Origin: Myxococcales bacterium
Lineage (GTDB): Bacteria > Myxococcota_A > Polyangia > Polyangiales > Houyiibacteriaceae
NCBI GenBank assembly: GCA_030622585.1
Contig: JAUXFZ010000003.1
Coordinates: 1-23,517, forward strand
Length of the DNA stretch: 23,517 nucleotides
Direction: 5' to 3'
Shown piece after piece: positions 16,225 through 23,517 of this stretch. Below the pieces are notes generated by a model, which had not been told where the DNA came from, ran no database searches, and worked only from the letters and a program-made list of their open reading frames with translations. The position numbers and the translations under genes are program-made. Position 1 is the stretch's first letter, and each line of letters starts with the position of its first letter.

Positions 16225-17097
16225 ATGCCGATACCGAGTGGCCTCAAAGCCATCGATCTGATGATGAACATCCCCGATGGGGACCGCACCGCTTGGTACG
16301 AGTTCATCAAGCCGCTGTTGCTCGACGAAGAGAGCCGGAACAGCTTCAAGATGCCCGCGGAGTACATGTTCAAGGACATCCCGGAGATCGACGATCAGAA
16401 GGACTACATCGGGTACGCGATCCAAGAGATGGACAAGTGGGGCGTCGAACAGGCGATGCTCGGCATCTCCGGACCGAACTCCGCCAACCTCGAAGCATGC
16501 CGCAAGCACCCCGAGCGGTTCTTCGCATCGTACGGAGCGAATCCAAACAACGGCATGGAGGAAGTCCGGAAGATCCGAAAGCTGCACAAGGAGCACGGCA
16601 TCAAGGCTGTCACCGGTTTTCCGTCGGGGCTGTGCCCTCAGGTTCCGCTGAACGACAAGAAGTATTATCCGATCTACGCGACCTGTGTTGAGCTCGACAT
16701 CCCGATTTGCCTCTGTGTGGGTGTCCCCGGGCCGCGCATCCCAATGGAGCCGCAGAAGGTCGAACACATCGACGAGGTGTGCTGGTTTTTTCCGGAGCTG
16801 AAATTCGTGATGCGTCACGGCGGCGAGCCCTGGGTCGACCTGGCCGTCAAGCTGATGCTCAAGTACCCCAACCTCTACTACAGCACGAGCGCCTTCGCGC
16901 CGAAGCACTACCCGAAATCGATCATCCACTACGCGAACACGCGCGGCGCCGACAAGGTCATGTTCGCCGGCTACTTCCCGATGGGCCTATCGCTCGAGCG
17001 TATCTTCACAGAAATGCAAAACGTGCCCTTCAAGGACGAGGTCTGGCCGAAATTTCTCCGCGAGAATGCGCAGCGCGTGTTCAAGCTGAACCCGTAG
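16225..17097 (+). CDS. Amidohydrolase-2 (ACMSD-like) fold protein with degenerate metal site
   Basis: 290 residues resembling the TIM-barrel amidohydrolase-2 family: IDxxxN start, a KHPERFFASYGANPN segment, FPELKFVMRHGGEPW, NLYYSTSAFAP and the closing ENAQRVFKLNP. The usual HxH after 'ID' is replaced by Met13-Met14-Asn15. The mid-barrel His of PVxxHxG is absent (PICLCVGVPG, residues 160-169). The Asp of the GSDYP motif is replaced by Tyr250 (FAGYFP). Only His198 (RHGGEPW) remains of the usual set, so a classical metal-dependent reaction looks unlikely. AAGGAC lies upstream of ATG 16225. It is divergent from the HsaA-like operon across the KstR-like operator, implying steroid-linked control. 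Function unknown; pseudoenzyme or altered chemistry. Confidence 0.85.
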   Translation: MPIPSGLKAIDLMMNIPDGDRTAWYEFIKPLLLDEESRNSFKMPAEYMFKDIPEIDDQKDYIGYAIQEMDKWGVEQAMLGISGPNSANLEACRKHPERFFASYGANPNNGMEEVRKIRKLHKEHGIKAVTGFPSGLCPQVPLNDKKYYPIYATCVELDIPICLCVGVPGPRIPMEPQKVEHIDEVCWFFPELKFVMRHGGEPWVDLAVKLMLKYPNLYYSTSAFAPKHYPKSIIHYANTRGADKVMFAGYFPMGLSLERIFTEMQNVPFKDEVWPKFLRENAQRVFKLNP

Positions 17098-17107
17098 TGC
17101 GCGCCGT

Positions 17108-19183
17108 CTACGCCCTTTTTCGAAGGCGGAAGGCTTGGAACGGGTAGCGAGTGAAGTCCGGGGGGACGAACTGTTTTGTGACGTCTCGGACCTCGAATTG
17201 CTTTGTAATCGCTTCGTCCAGCTCAAAGGCTCGGGCGTGGGTGGTGAATAGGAGCTCGCCCTTTTTGTCCAGGGAGCTCATCGCGCCTTCGAGCAGACCT
17301 TTGTGATCTTTGTGGATGTTGAAGTCGCCCTTGCTCATTTTGGAGCGTGAGAAGGTGGGCGGGTTGATGAAGATCCAGTCGTAGCTGTTGCGGTCTCTGG
17401 CCATCCAGCGGGTGGCGTCATCGCGAATGAAACGGTGCTTCGTAGGGTCCAGGTCGTTGGCTTTGAAATTCTTCTTGCCCCAGTCGAGATAGGTGTTCGA
17501 GAGGTCGACGCTCGTGGTCTGTTTGGCGCCGCCAGCCGCCGCCGCAACGCTCACCGAACAGGTGTACGAAAACAGATTGAGCATGCGCTTGCCCTTGCAT
17601 TGCTCGGCTGCGTAGGCACGGACCGTGCGGTGGTCCAAGAACAGACCGGTGTCGATGCGGTCCTCTAGGTTCACGACGAAGCGAAGGTCACCCTCGCTGA
17701 CCGTCATCTCCGCTTCTTGCTGCGAGATGCGGGCGTATTGGTCGCCCTCGTCGTGTTTGCGTCTGACCTTCACGATGAGATCGTCAGGATCGATGCCCAG
17801 CGCTTCGGGAAGCGTCATCAACACGTCTTGAACTCGTTGCTTCGCGCGGTCGTCGCCAGCGTCCCGTTCTTTCTGAAAGATGTGGACCACGACCTTCGCC
17901 TGATAGTGGTCAACCGCCACATGGTACTCCGGAATGTCGGCGTCGTAGATTCGGTAGCATTCGATGCCGCTCCGTTTCGCCCACTTCCCCCACTTCTTCT
18001 TGTTCTTCTTGATGCGGTTGGCGAACATCTGCGCCTTCTCGCTCGGCTTTCGCCAACCGGGCGCCTTGGCGGCAGCACCCCCGGCCACGCCCCGCACAGG
18101 GATCTCCACGAGGCGGCACTCGATCGACCCATTGTACAACACGTGGCGACGTGTCGGTCGAAGCCCGAGGTGCTTGAGGTTCCCGCCGTGGGCGGCAAAC
18201 ACGTACGCTGTCCAGCCGTCAAAGACGCGCTTCAGCGTATCGCCGAGCGCCTGATAGAAGAGGAACACTGTGCCCTCGTCACCAAGTCGGTGACCATAGG
18301 GCGGATTGCACACGAGGATGCCGCCCTCCGCCGGCTTTTGGACCGCCGACAGTTCCTGGACTGCCAGTGACACATGCTGTTCGACTCCCGCGGCCTCGAG
18401 ATTCTGTCGCACGTACGACAACGCCTTCTCCGACGCGTCGCAGCCGAAGATTCGTGCCCGACACTCGGCTTGACGCGCCGTCAGTGCCGCGTCGCGCTCC
18501 GTCGCGAAAGCCGTGGGGTCGTGCCGCAACCAACTCTCGAACCCAAAGCGCTCCCGCAGCAGCCCGGGCGCGCAGTTGGTCGCCATCAGAGCCGCCTCGA
18601 TCAAGAAGGTCCCGGAACCGCAGGTCGGGTCCATCAACGTCAGACCCTTGCGCGCCGCCTCCGGCCAACCGGCAAGAGAGAGGATGGCGGCGGCGAGGTT
18701 CTCTTTGAGCGGCGCCTTTCCGCCCGCCTGCCTGTAGCCACGCCGATGAAGCCCCTCCCCCGAGAAGTCGAGCGCGAGCTCGTGGTGCGTTTCGCCGATG
18801 TGTAGATGAAGTCGAATCCCTGGGTTCGTCTTGTCGATGCTCGGACGCGTGCCTGCGTGGTCGCGAAAGCTATCGACGATCGCGTCCTTGGCCCGCTGTA
18901 CCCAGTAGTGCGAGGGGAACGGACTCTTCGGCGCTTGGGAGGTTCCGATCGCGAAGGTCTGCGTGGCGTCGAAATGCTCCCACCATGCAACTTTGCGAAG
19001 CGCATCGTACAACGCGGTGTCGTCCTCGGCATCGAACTCGACGAGGGGAAGCAAGACCCTCGACGCAATGCGGGACCACAAACACAGGCGATACCCTTCT
19101 TGGAGCGTCCCGCGGGCGTGCACTGCGGTCGGCCGCACCTCTGCGACCTCGACGTCGAGCCCCCGTACCTCTTCGGCGAGCAC
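17108..19183 (-). CDS. rlmKL: Bifunctional 23S rRNA (guanine) methyltransferase RlmKL
   Basis: Methylates 23S rRNA at G2445 (N2, RlmL half) and G2069 (N7, RlmK half). Counting from the first canonical start, GTG at 19183, the THUMP region comes first, then the RlmL methyltransferase with DPTCGSG at 185-191 and NPPY at 293-296. A lysine-rich linker follows near 390-400, then the RlmK domain with DTGLFLDHR at 511-519, NLFSYT at 536-541 and NPPTF at 607-611. From this GTG the protein is 691 residues; E. coli RlmKL is about 702. The GTG start removes conserved N-terminal residues that are encoded in frame upstream (see the neighbouring entry), so the real start is uncertain. It follows the TetR regulator gene on the same strand. 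Confidence 0.93.
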   Translation of the reverse strand: MLAEEVRGLDVEVAEVRPTAVHARGTLQEGYRLCLWSRIASRVLLPLVEFDAEDDTALYDALRKVAWWEHFDATQTFAIGTSQAPKSPFPSHYWVQRAKDAIVDSFRDHAGTRPSIDKTNPGIRLHLHIGETHHELALDFSGEGLHRRGYRQAGGKAPLKENLAAAILSLAGWPEAARKGLTLMDPTCGSGTFLIEAALMATNCAPGLLRERFGFESWLRHDPTAFATERDAALTARQAECRARIFGCDASEKALSYVRQNLEAAGVEQHVSLAVQELSAVQKPAEGGILVCNPPYGHRLGDEGTVFLFYQALGDTLKRVFDGWTAYVFAAHGGNLKHLGLRPTRRHVLYNGSIECRLVEIPVRGVAGGAAAKAPGWRKPSEKAQMFANRIKKNKKKWGKWAKRSGIECYRIYDADIPEYHVAVDHYQAKVVVHIFQKERDAGDDRAKQRVQDVLMTLPEALGIDPDDLIVKVRRKHDEGDQYARISQQEAEMTVSEGDLRFVVNLEDRIDTGLFLDHRTVRAYAAEQCKGKRMLNLFSYTCSVSVAAAAGGAKQTTSVDLSNTYLDWGKKNFKANDLDPTKHRFIRDDATRWMARDRNSYDWIFINPPTFSRSKMSKGDFNIHKDHKGLLEGAMSSLDKKGELLFTTHARAFELDEAITKQFEVRDVTKQFVPPDFTRYPFQAFRLRKRA

Positions 19184-19240
19184 TTCCTCGCAGCCCTTGG
19201 GGCAAGGGAGAACCCACCTAAATCGCTGCGGCGTAGTGAT
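19184..19240 (-). other. rlmKL: Probable missing N-terminus of rlmKL with a non-canonical start
   Basis: The rlmKL frame stays open upstream of GTG 19183, and its 19 codons encode a segment containing RFRWVLPCPKGCEEV. That matches the conserved beginning of RlmL/THUMP proteins (pattern F-x-x-CPKGLEELLAEEL). No ATG, GTG or TTG lies in this frame before an in-frame TGA inside tetR. The first codon of this stretch is ATC (19240-19238), 10 bases after the tetR stop, with GAGGG just upstream. Either ATC is used as the start or a base error has changed an ATG. Confidence 0.55.
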
Positions 19241-19250
19241 ATGCCCTCGC

Positions 19251-19829
19251 CTACGCCGGTAGCAGGAGCTCTGCGGTTTTGTCGACGTCGGCGATCAGCC
19301 GCTCGGCATCGTGCAAGCCGCCGGCCCACCCCACGAACGACGCGAACCAAACGTTCTGCAAAATCGAGGCAATGGTGCGTTCGCGCTCGTCGACGTCGCC
19401 TCCCCACGATTCTTGATCGGAGGGTGTGCCGCCGCGAATCGCGGTCATGACCAACGCCGTGATTACGCCATGGAAGCTCGCGACGCGCTCGGTGATGTTC
19501 GGGTCTCCGGATGCGAGCGAACGAACCAGCGCCTTCCCGAGATTCGGGCGACGCACGAAGCCCTTGCTGACCGCGGAGAACACGAACCGGATCCGCTCGT
19601 GGGGGGTGTCTCCCGGAATGGGCTTCTTGCCCATCTTGGCGACCAGTTTCTCGACTTCTTGTTCGAGAGCAGCGATCAGGATTTCCTCTTTGCTCGAGAA
19701 ACGTTTGTACACCGTGCCAAGCGCCACCTGTGCAGTGGCTGCGACGTCCCGCAGCCGTACCGCCTGGTATCCGTCGCGCTCCGCGAGTGCGACGGCCGTT
19801 TCAACGATGCGCTTGGCTCGCTCATCCAT
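19251..19829 (-). CDS. TetR-family transcriptional regulator, KstR-like
   Basis: 192-residue TetR repressor. The N-terminal DNA-binding domain (residues about 5-50) contains the helix-turn-helix LRDVAATAQVALGTVYKRF followed by SSKEEILIAALE. This closely resembles the KstR pattern (MRAVADRADVAVGTLYRYF with SK and SALG after it), as I recall that sequence. The C-terminal ligand domain ends in NVWFASFVGWAGG, comparable to the KstR WLSNLLAW region. KstR responds to 3-oxo-cholest-4-enoyl-CoA-type ligands. The gene starts 2 bases after the Rieske oxygenase stop, so it is co-transcribed with steroid genes and probably autoregulated. Its likely target is the operator at 16134-16147. Assignment as KstR rests on recalled similarity plus context. 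Confidence 0.88.
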   Translation of the reverse strand: MDERAKRIVETAVALAERDGYQAVRLRDVAATAQVALGTVYKRFSSKEEILIAALEQEVEKLVAKMGKKPIPGDTPHERIRFVFSAVSKGFVRRPNLGKALVRSLASGDPNITERVASFHGVITALVMTAIRGGTPSDQESWGGDVDERERTIASILQNVWFASFVGWAGGLHDAERLIADVDKTAELLLPA

Positions 19830-19831
19830 AG

Positions 19832-20806
19832 CTAATATCCAACCTCTGTTTGGGGCATGTAGAACTTCTGATACCAGCGGCGCAGAGCCCCCACGTCGCC
19901 ATCACCATCGCAGAGAATCGGTCGCGTCCGGTACTTTTTGTTTTCCCAGATCGCGATGTCCTCTTTGAAACCGACGATGATGTTCTCGCGGTAGCCCTCC
20001 TCGAACTGCTCCTTGCCTTCTTTGACACTCGACGTGTCGATCATCGCGCCGATTCGAACGTGAACGTTGTTCTTGTCCACGGGAGTGTGACAGAGGAGCA
20101 TGATGTTCGGCAAAATGCTCTCCATCTCGCTGAGCATGTAGCCCGGCCCGTAGTACGTCGATTGCAGCTCGAAGTGATCCTCTCCGCCACCTCGCGGGTA
20201 GGCAACGCCTTTGACGTGCTGAATGCCAATGTGGTCCTTGAACTCGTTTCCGAAGTCGTTCGCCCATGTGCCGTGAACCGGGCCGAAATGACCCTTGTCA
20301 GCGAGGTTCTCCACGATCTCTTTCGGGTGCGTCTTGATCTCGATGAGCACGGAACCCCAGTCGGTCCAGCCTTCATCGCCGTACTCGGGGACGTCGGGGA
20401 TCTCCCAGGTGGGCTCCTCGCCCTCGAGATGGGCATTCCACATGAAGATCAAACCGTTGTGCTCCTGCACCGGGCGGTTCTTCACGCAGGCGCGCGGCGG
20501 AATTCGCTTGGCGTAGGGCACGTCGACGCACTTGCCGGTTTCGTCGAACCGCCACGCATGGAACGGACACTCGATGGTCTCTCCGACAACCTTGCCGCCA
20601 TGGCCGAGGTGGGCTCCGAGGTGCGGACAAAACGCGTCGTGCGCGATCGCAGCGCCGCTCTCACTTCGATACAAGACCATCTCTCGGTCGAAGTACTTGA
20701 TCGGCTTGACGTCTCCCGTCGCTAGCTCGCTGGTGATTCCGATGACGAACCAACCACGCGGAAAGCCAGGAAAAAGCTCCTCTTCTTTTTCTCGTGCGGT
20801 GGACAT
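19832..20806 (-). CDS. kshA: Rieske non-heme iron oxygenase, KshA-like (3-ketosteroid 9alpha-hydroxylase oxygenase)
   Basis: 324 residues. The Rieske [2Fe-2S] ligands are Cys60-Pro-His62 and Cys80-x-x-His83. The mononuclear iron site is Asn167, Asp170, His173 and His178 (ENLADKGHFGPVHG), with Asp283 (EDIAIW) as the probable carboxylate ligand. The segments WTDWGSVLIEI and GALRRWYQKFYM resemble those of mycobacterial KshA. KshA hydroxylates C9 of 3-ketosteroids to open ring B and needs the reductase KshB, not seen here. ATG 20806 has a strong GAGAGGA Shine-Dalgarno; an in-frame extension to 20839 has no family support. It is about 60 residues shorter than M. tuberculosis KshA (C-terminus). Another steroid Rieske oxygenase is possible. 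Confidence 0.86.
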   Translation of the reverse strand: MSTAREKEEELFPGFPRGWFVIGITSELATGDVKPIKYFDREMVLYRSESGAAIAHDAFCPHLGAHLGHGGKVVGETIECPFHAWRFDETGKCVDVPYAKRIPPRACVKNRPVQEHNGLIFMWNAHLEGEEPTWEIPDVPEYGDEGWTDWGSVLIEIKTHPKEIVENLADKGHFGPVHGTWANDFGNEFKDHIGIQHVKGVAYPRGGGEDHFELQSTYYGPGYMLSEMESILPNIMLLCHTPVDKNNVHVRIGAMIDTSSVKEGKEQFEEGYRENIIVGFKEDIAIWENKKYRTRPILCDGDGDVGALRRWYQKFYMPQTEVGY

Positions 20807-20842
20807 GGGTTCCTCTCGGGTTTGGGAGCTTGAGGGCATGGG

Positions 20843-22447
20843 CTACGCGCTCGCCTGGTCGCGGGCGATTTTCTCGGCCCAGGGATAGTCGGGCTTGCCA
20901 CTCGGCATGCGGGACACCGTCTCGGTAATGGTGATCTGCCGGGGAATCTTGTACCCGGCGATATGCTTTCGGCAGTGTTGCTTCACTTCGTCGAGCGAGA
21001 GCTGTGCGTTGTCCCGTGTGTTGAACACAGCGGCGACCTTGGAGCCAAACCGGGGATCCGGCACCGCAACGACGAGCGCGTCGATGATGTCGGTGTGCGC
21101 CTTGAGCGCTTCCTCTACCTCTTCGGGGAAGACCTTCTCGCCGCCGGTATTGATGCACTTGCTACCACGACCGAGAAATGTGATCCGCCCATCTTCTTCG
21201 ATGGTGGCGAAGTCCCCGGGAACGACCCAGCGCTTGCCGTTAAACTCCTTGAAGCGCTCCGCGGTCTTCACTGGGTCCTTGTAGTAGCCAAGCGGAAGGC
21301 GTCCGGAACGAGCGACGAGTCCGATGTCGCCGGAGCCCGGCTCGATCGCCTTGCCTTCCTCGTCCAAGACCGTGACGTCGTCGCCCATATAGAACGACGG
21401 GCGGCCTTCATGGCTGTCTTCGTCCTCGGCAGCGCGGCCAAGGTCCCCCGACTCGCTCGTGCCAAAGCTGTTGATGATCATCACGTCCGGAAGGAGCTCC
21501 TCGAGCTCCGCCTGGATGCTCGCCGAAAGGATCGCTCCCGCCGACGCGATCACGGCCAGGTTCGACATGTCGTAGTCGCCGGCCCTGAGCTCCTCGACCA
21601 GCGGAATCGCCATGGCGTCACCCACGAGCGACAAGGTCGACAGCTCCTCCTCGCTCACGAGCGAGAGGATGCGCTTTGCATCGAAGCTCGGCCCGTGTTG
21701 AAGGACGAGCTTGCCCCCGGTCAGGTGACAGATCCATTGTGTCCATTGCGCGGAACCGTGAATGAATGGAGCGCAAGGAAGCATGCTTACCGTATACCAG
21801 CCCTCTTTGACCTGCTCGATCAGCTGCTCGGGCGACTCCACCGGGTCTCCGCCCGGTGACCCGCCCTGAAGGCCGGTGAAAAATAGATCTTCATGCCGCC
21901 ACATGACGCCCTTGGGCATCCCGGTCGTGCCGCCGGTGTAGACGATGTAGAGATCGTCGCCTGAACGCGGTCCAAAATCCCGTTCTTCGGAGCCTTGCGA
22001 CATCGCGGTCTCGTATTCGATCGACTCCTGATCAGCAACCCCATCGGCGCCGTCTTCGATCACGATGAGGGCCGAGAGCGGGTCGAGGCCTTGCATCGCT
22101 TCGTTGATGACCGGAAGGAACCGGCGCTGCGTGATAAGCCCCTTGAGGTCGGCATTGTCGATCATGTAGCGCACTTCGGGACCGACGAACCGGTAGTTCA
22201 CATTGATGCCGACAGCGCGGATCTTGAATATCGCCAAGATCGCCTCGACAAACTCGTGCCCGTTGAACAGGTGCAGGCCGATGTGGTCGCCAGCTCCAAT
22301 CCCGCACGATTGCAGGTAGTGAGCGAGTCGATTCGCCCGTTTGTCGAGGTCTGCGTAACTGTGATGTACGTCGCCAGAGGCAAGCGCGACATTGTCGGGC
22401 ACCGTGTCCGCAATGGCCTCGTAAAGATCTGCAAGATTATATTCCAT
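20843..22447 (-). CDS. Acyl-CoA synthetase, FadD19-like (steroid side-chain CoA ligase)
   Basis: 534-residue ANL-superfamily enzyme. The P-loop YTGGTTGMPKG is at residues 170-180 and is followed by VMWRHEDLF, the same block as in mycobacterial FadD19. Further shared segments are LGRGSKCINTGGEKVFPEEVEEALK and the closing SGKPDYPWA, where Lys518 is the expected catalytic adenylation lysine. FadD19 activates the C26 carboxylate of the cholesterol side chain to its CoA thioester. GGGAGA precedes ATG 22447, 13 bases after the thiolase-fold gene; the KshA-like gene begins 36 bases downstream. FadD17 or FadD3-type specificity cannot be ruled out by sequence reading. Confidence 0.9.
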   Translation of the reverse strand: MEYNLADLYEAIADTVPDNVALASGDVHHSYADLDKRANRLAHYLQSCGIGAGDHIGLHLFNGHEFVEAILAIFKIRAVGINVNYRFVGPEVRYMIDNADLKGLITQRRFLPVINEAMQGLDPLSALIVIEDGADGVADQESIEYETAMSQGSEERDFGPRSGDDLYIVYTGGTTGMPKGVMWRHEDLFFTGLQGGSPGGDPVESPEQLIEQVKEGWYTVSMLPCAPFIHGSAQWTQWICHLTGGKLVLQHGPSFDAKRILSLVSEEELSTLSLVGDAMAIPLVEELRAGDYDMSNLAVIASAGAILSASIQAELEELLPDVMIINSFGTSESGDLGRAAEDEDSHEGRPSFYMGDDVTVLDEEGKAIEPGSGDIGLVARSGRLPLGYYKDPVKTAERFKEFNGKRWVVPGDFATIEEDGRITFLGRGSKCINTGGEKVFPEEVEEALKAHTDIIDALVVAVPDPRFGSKVAAVFNTRDNAQLSLDEVKQHCRKHIAGYKIPRQITITETVSRMPSGKPDYPWAEKIARDQASA

Positions 22448-22460
22448 CGTTTCTCCCGGC

Positions 22461-23517
22461 TCAGCGTTCCGAGCTCACGATCCACATCGCGAAGAACTGC
22501 GAGCCACCTCCGTACGCGTGACCAAGGGCCACTTTCGCACCATCGACCTGGTGTTGTTCAGCGGTCCCGCGCACCTGGCGCGCGGCTTCGGCAAACCGAA
22601 GCATACCACTGGCGCCAATCGGATTGGTGCACATGACGCCGCCGGACATATTGAACGGCATCGCGCCGCCAATCTTGGTCTTGCCGTCCATGGTCATCCT
22701 CCAGCCTTCGCCCTCGTCGGCAAAGCCCAGGTTCTCGAGCCACATCGGCTCGAACCACGAAAACGGCACATACACCTCCGCGCAGTCGATCTCTTCGAGG
22801 GGATTGGTGATACCTGCCTCGTCGTAGACGTCCTTCGCGCACAGCTTCCCGGCGGCCGGATTCACTTGATCGCGTCCCGCAAAGAACGTGCGCTCGGTGC
22901 GGACGGAGGTGCCTTTGACCCATGCCGGGTTCTTGACGCGATCGGCGTGCTTCTCGCTCACGAGGACCATGGCCACCGCGCCGTCGGACGAGGGGCAGGT
23001 CTCCGAAAAGCGAATCGGGTCCCACAGCATTGGCGAGGCCTTCACCTGCTCGAGCGTTTGATCGAGATGAAGGTGCGCATTCGGATTGAGCAAGCCGTGC
23101 TGACGGTCCTTGACGGCCACCATACAGCCAGTGTCGGGATGCGCATCGGCTCGGCGAATGTACGACCGGATGAGAGGCGCGAAATAACCGCCGGCCCCGG
23201 CCACGAGTTGGGGTTGGAACGGCACCACCGGCGACAGCGCCCACATCGCATTGGCCTCGCTCTGCTTCTCGAACGCCAAGGTGAGCACTTTCTCGTGCAC
23301 GCCACCTTGAATCAGGTGAGACGCAACGACCGCGGTCGAGCCTCCGACAGAGCCCGCGGTGTGAACCCTGAAGATGGGCTTGCCAGCTGCACCGAGAGCG
23401 TCCGACAGCCACAGTTCGGGCATCATGACGCCCTCGAACATGTCGGGGGCTTTGCCGATCACAACCGCGTCGATGTCTTTCCATTCCATGTCGGCATCGC
23501 GCAGTGCACGTTCCGCG
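22461..23517 (-). CDS. Thiolase-fold protein, Ltp3/SCP-x-like, lacking catalytic residues (5' end beyond window)
   Basis: The frame is open to the right edge; codons before the Met at 23489 read AERALRDAD, a normal thiolase alpha-helix, so the true start is outside the window. The nucleophile region reads RVHTAGSVGGSTAVV, with no cysteine where thiolases have one. The HEAF/NEAF-type motif is EVYVPFSWFEP, and the usual GHP of the C-terminal motif is CTNPIGASG, so the catalytic His residues are gone. This pattern occurs in the Ltp2/Ltp3/Ltp4 group of steroid metabolism, where Ltp2 acts as a retro-aldolase with a DUF35 partner. It is first in the visible right-hand operon. Activity is uncertain: aldolase, or structural partner. 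Confidence 0.85.
   Translation of the reverse strand, partial: AERALRDADMEWKDIDAVVIGKAPDMFEGVMMPELWLSDALGAAGKPIFRVHTAGSVGGSTAVVASHLIQGGVHEKVLTLAFEKQSEANAMWALSPVVPFQPQLVAGAGGYFAPLIRSYIRRADAHPDTGCMVAVKDRQHGLLNPNAHLHLDQTLEQVKASPMLWDPIRFSETCPSSDGAVAMVLVSEKHADRVKNPAWVKGTSVRTERTFFAGRDQVNPAAGKLCAKDVYDEAGITNPLEEIDCAEVYVPFSWFEPMWLENLGFADEGEGWRMTMDGKTKIGGAMPFNMSGGVMCTNPIGASGMLRFAEAARQVRGTAEQHQVDGAKVALGHAYGGGSQFFAMWIVSSER

Noticed and set aside
16038..16379. N-terminal extension of the HsaA-like protein to 16379
   Set aside because: The extra residues have no family similarity, cross the operator and run antisense into the divergent gene; ATG 16037 has a proper ribosome site.
19860..19873. TAGAAC half-site near the 3' end of the kshA-like gene, before tetR
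   Set aside because: The following bases do not form GTTNNA, so it is not a full operator despite its tempting location.

Overview
This window reads as a chromosomal segment of a moderately high-GC, probably aerobic Gram-negative bacterium. It is gene-dense on both strands, with no gene-free stretch over 300 bases and no tRNA, rRNA, CRISPR array or insertion sequence that I could see. The leucine operon layout (ilvC-leuA-leuC-leuD-cimA-leuB) and a fused RlmKL methyltransferase argue against an actinobacterium. They point loosely to a deltaproteobacterial or myxobacterial-type lineage; that assignment is a low-confidence inference.

Left region (1-8963, + strand): the 3' end of ilvC, then leuA, leuC, leuD, (R)-citramalate synthase cimA, leuB, an NAD-type malic enzyme and a DJ-1/PfpI protein, closely spaced and co-directional. 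LeuA and CimA both feed the shared LeuCD and LeuB enzymes. The block can therefore make the leucine precursor, and also 2-oxobutyrate for isoleucine from pyruvate and acetyl-CoA without threonine. The malic enzyme supplies pyruvate, the common precursor.

Middle region (8977-16037, - strand): a seven-gene operon. In transcription order it holds an HsaA-like flavin-dependent monooxygenase, HsaE-like hydratase, HsaG-like acylating aldehyde dehydrogenase, HsaF-like aldolase, a pair of acyl-CoA dehydrogenases of which only one keeps the catalytic Glu, and an SDR oxidoreductase. It looks like part of a steroid (cholesterol/androstane type) ring-degradation and beta-oxidation pathway. HsaB, HsaC and HsaD are not in the window.

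Intergenic control region (16038-16224): between the HsaA-like gene and a divergent amidohydrolase-fold gene lies a perfect 14-bp inverted repeat, TAGAAC-GT-GTTCTA. It fits the KstR consensus known from mycobacterial cholesterol regulons (TNNAACNNGTTNNA). Plausible sigma70-type promoters in both directions abut or overlap it. The divergent amidohydrolase-fold protein (16225-17097) has lost most of its metal ligands.

Right region (17108-23517, - strand): in transcription order, a thiolase-fold protein (Ltp3-like, cut by the window edge), a FadD19-like acyl-CoA synthetase, a KshA-like Rieske oxygenase, a KstR-like TetR regulator, and the housekeeping gene rlmKL, which lacks a standard start codon at the place homology predicts. 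The KstR-like repressor plus the operator suggest an actinobacterial-style steroid-responsive circuit outside the Actinobacteria. This is the most interesting feature of the window.
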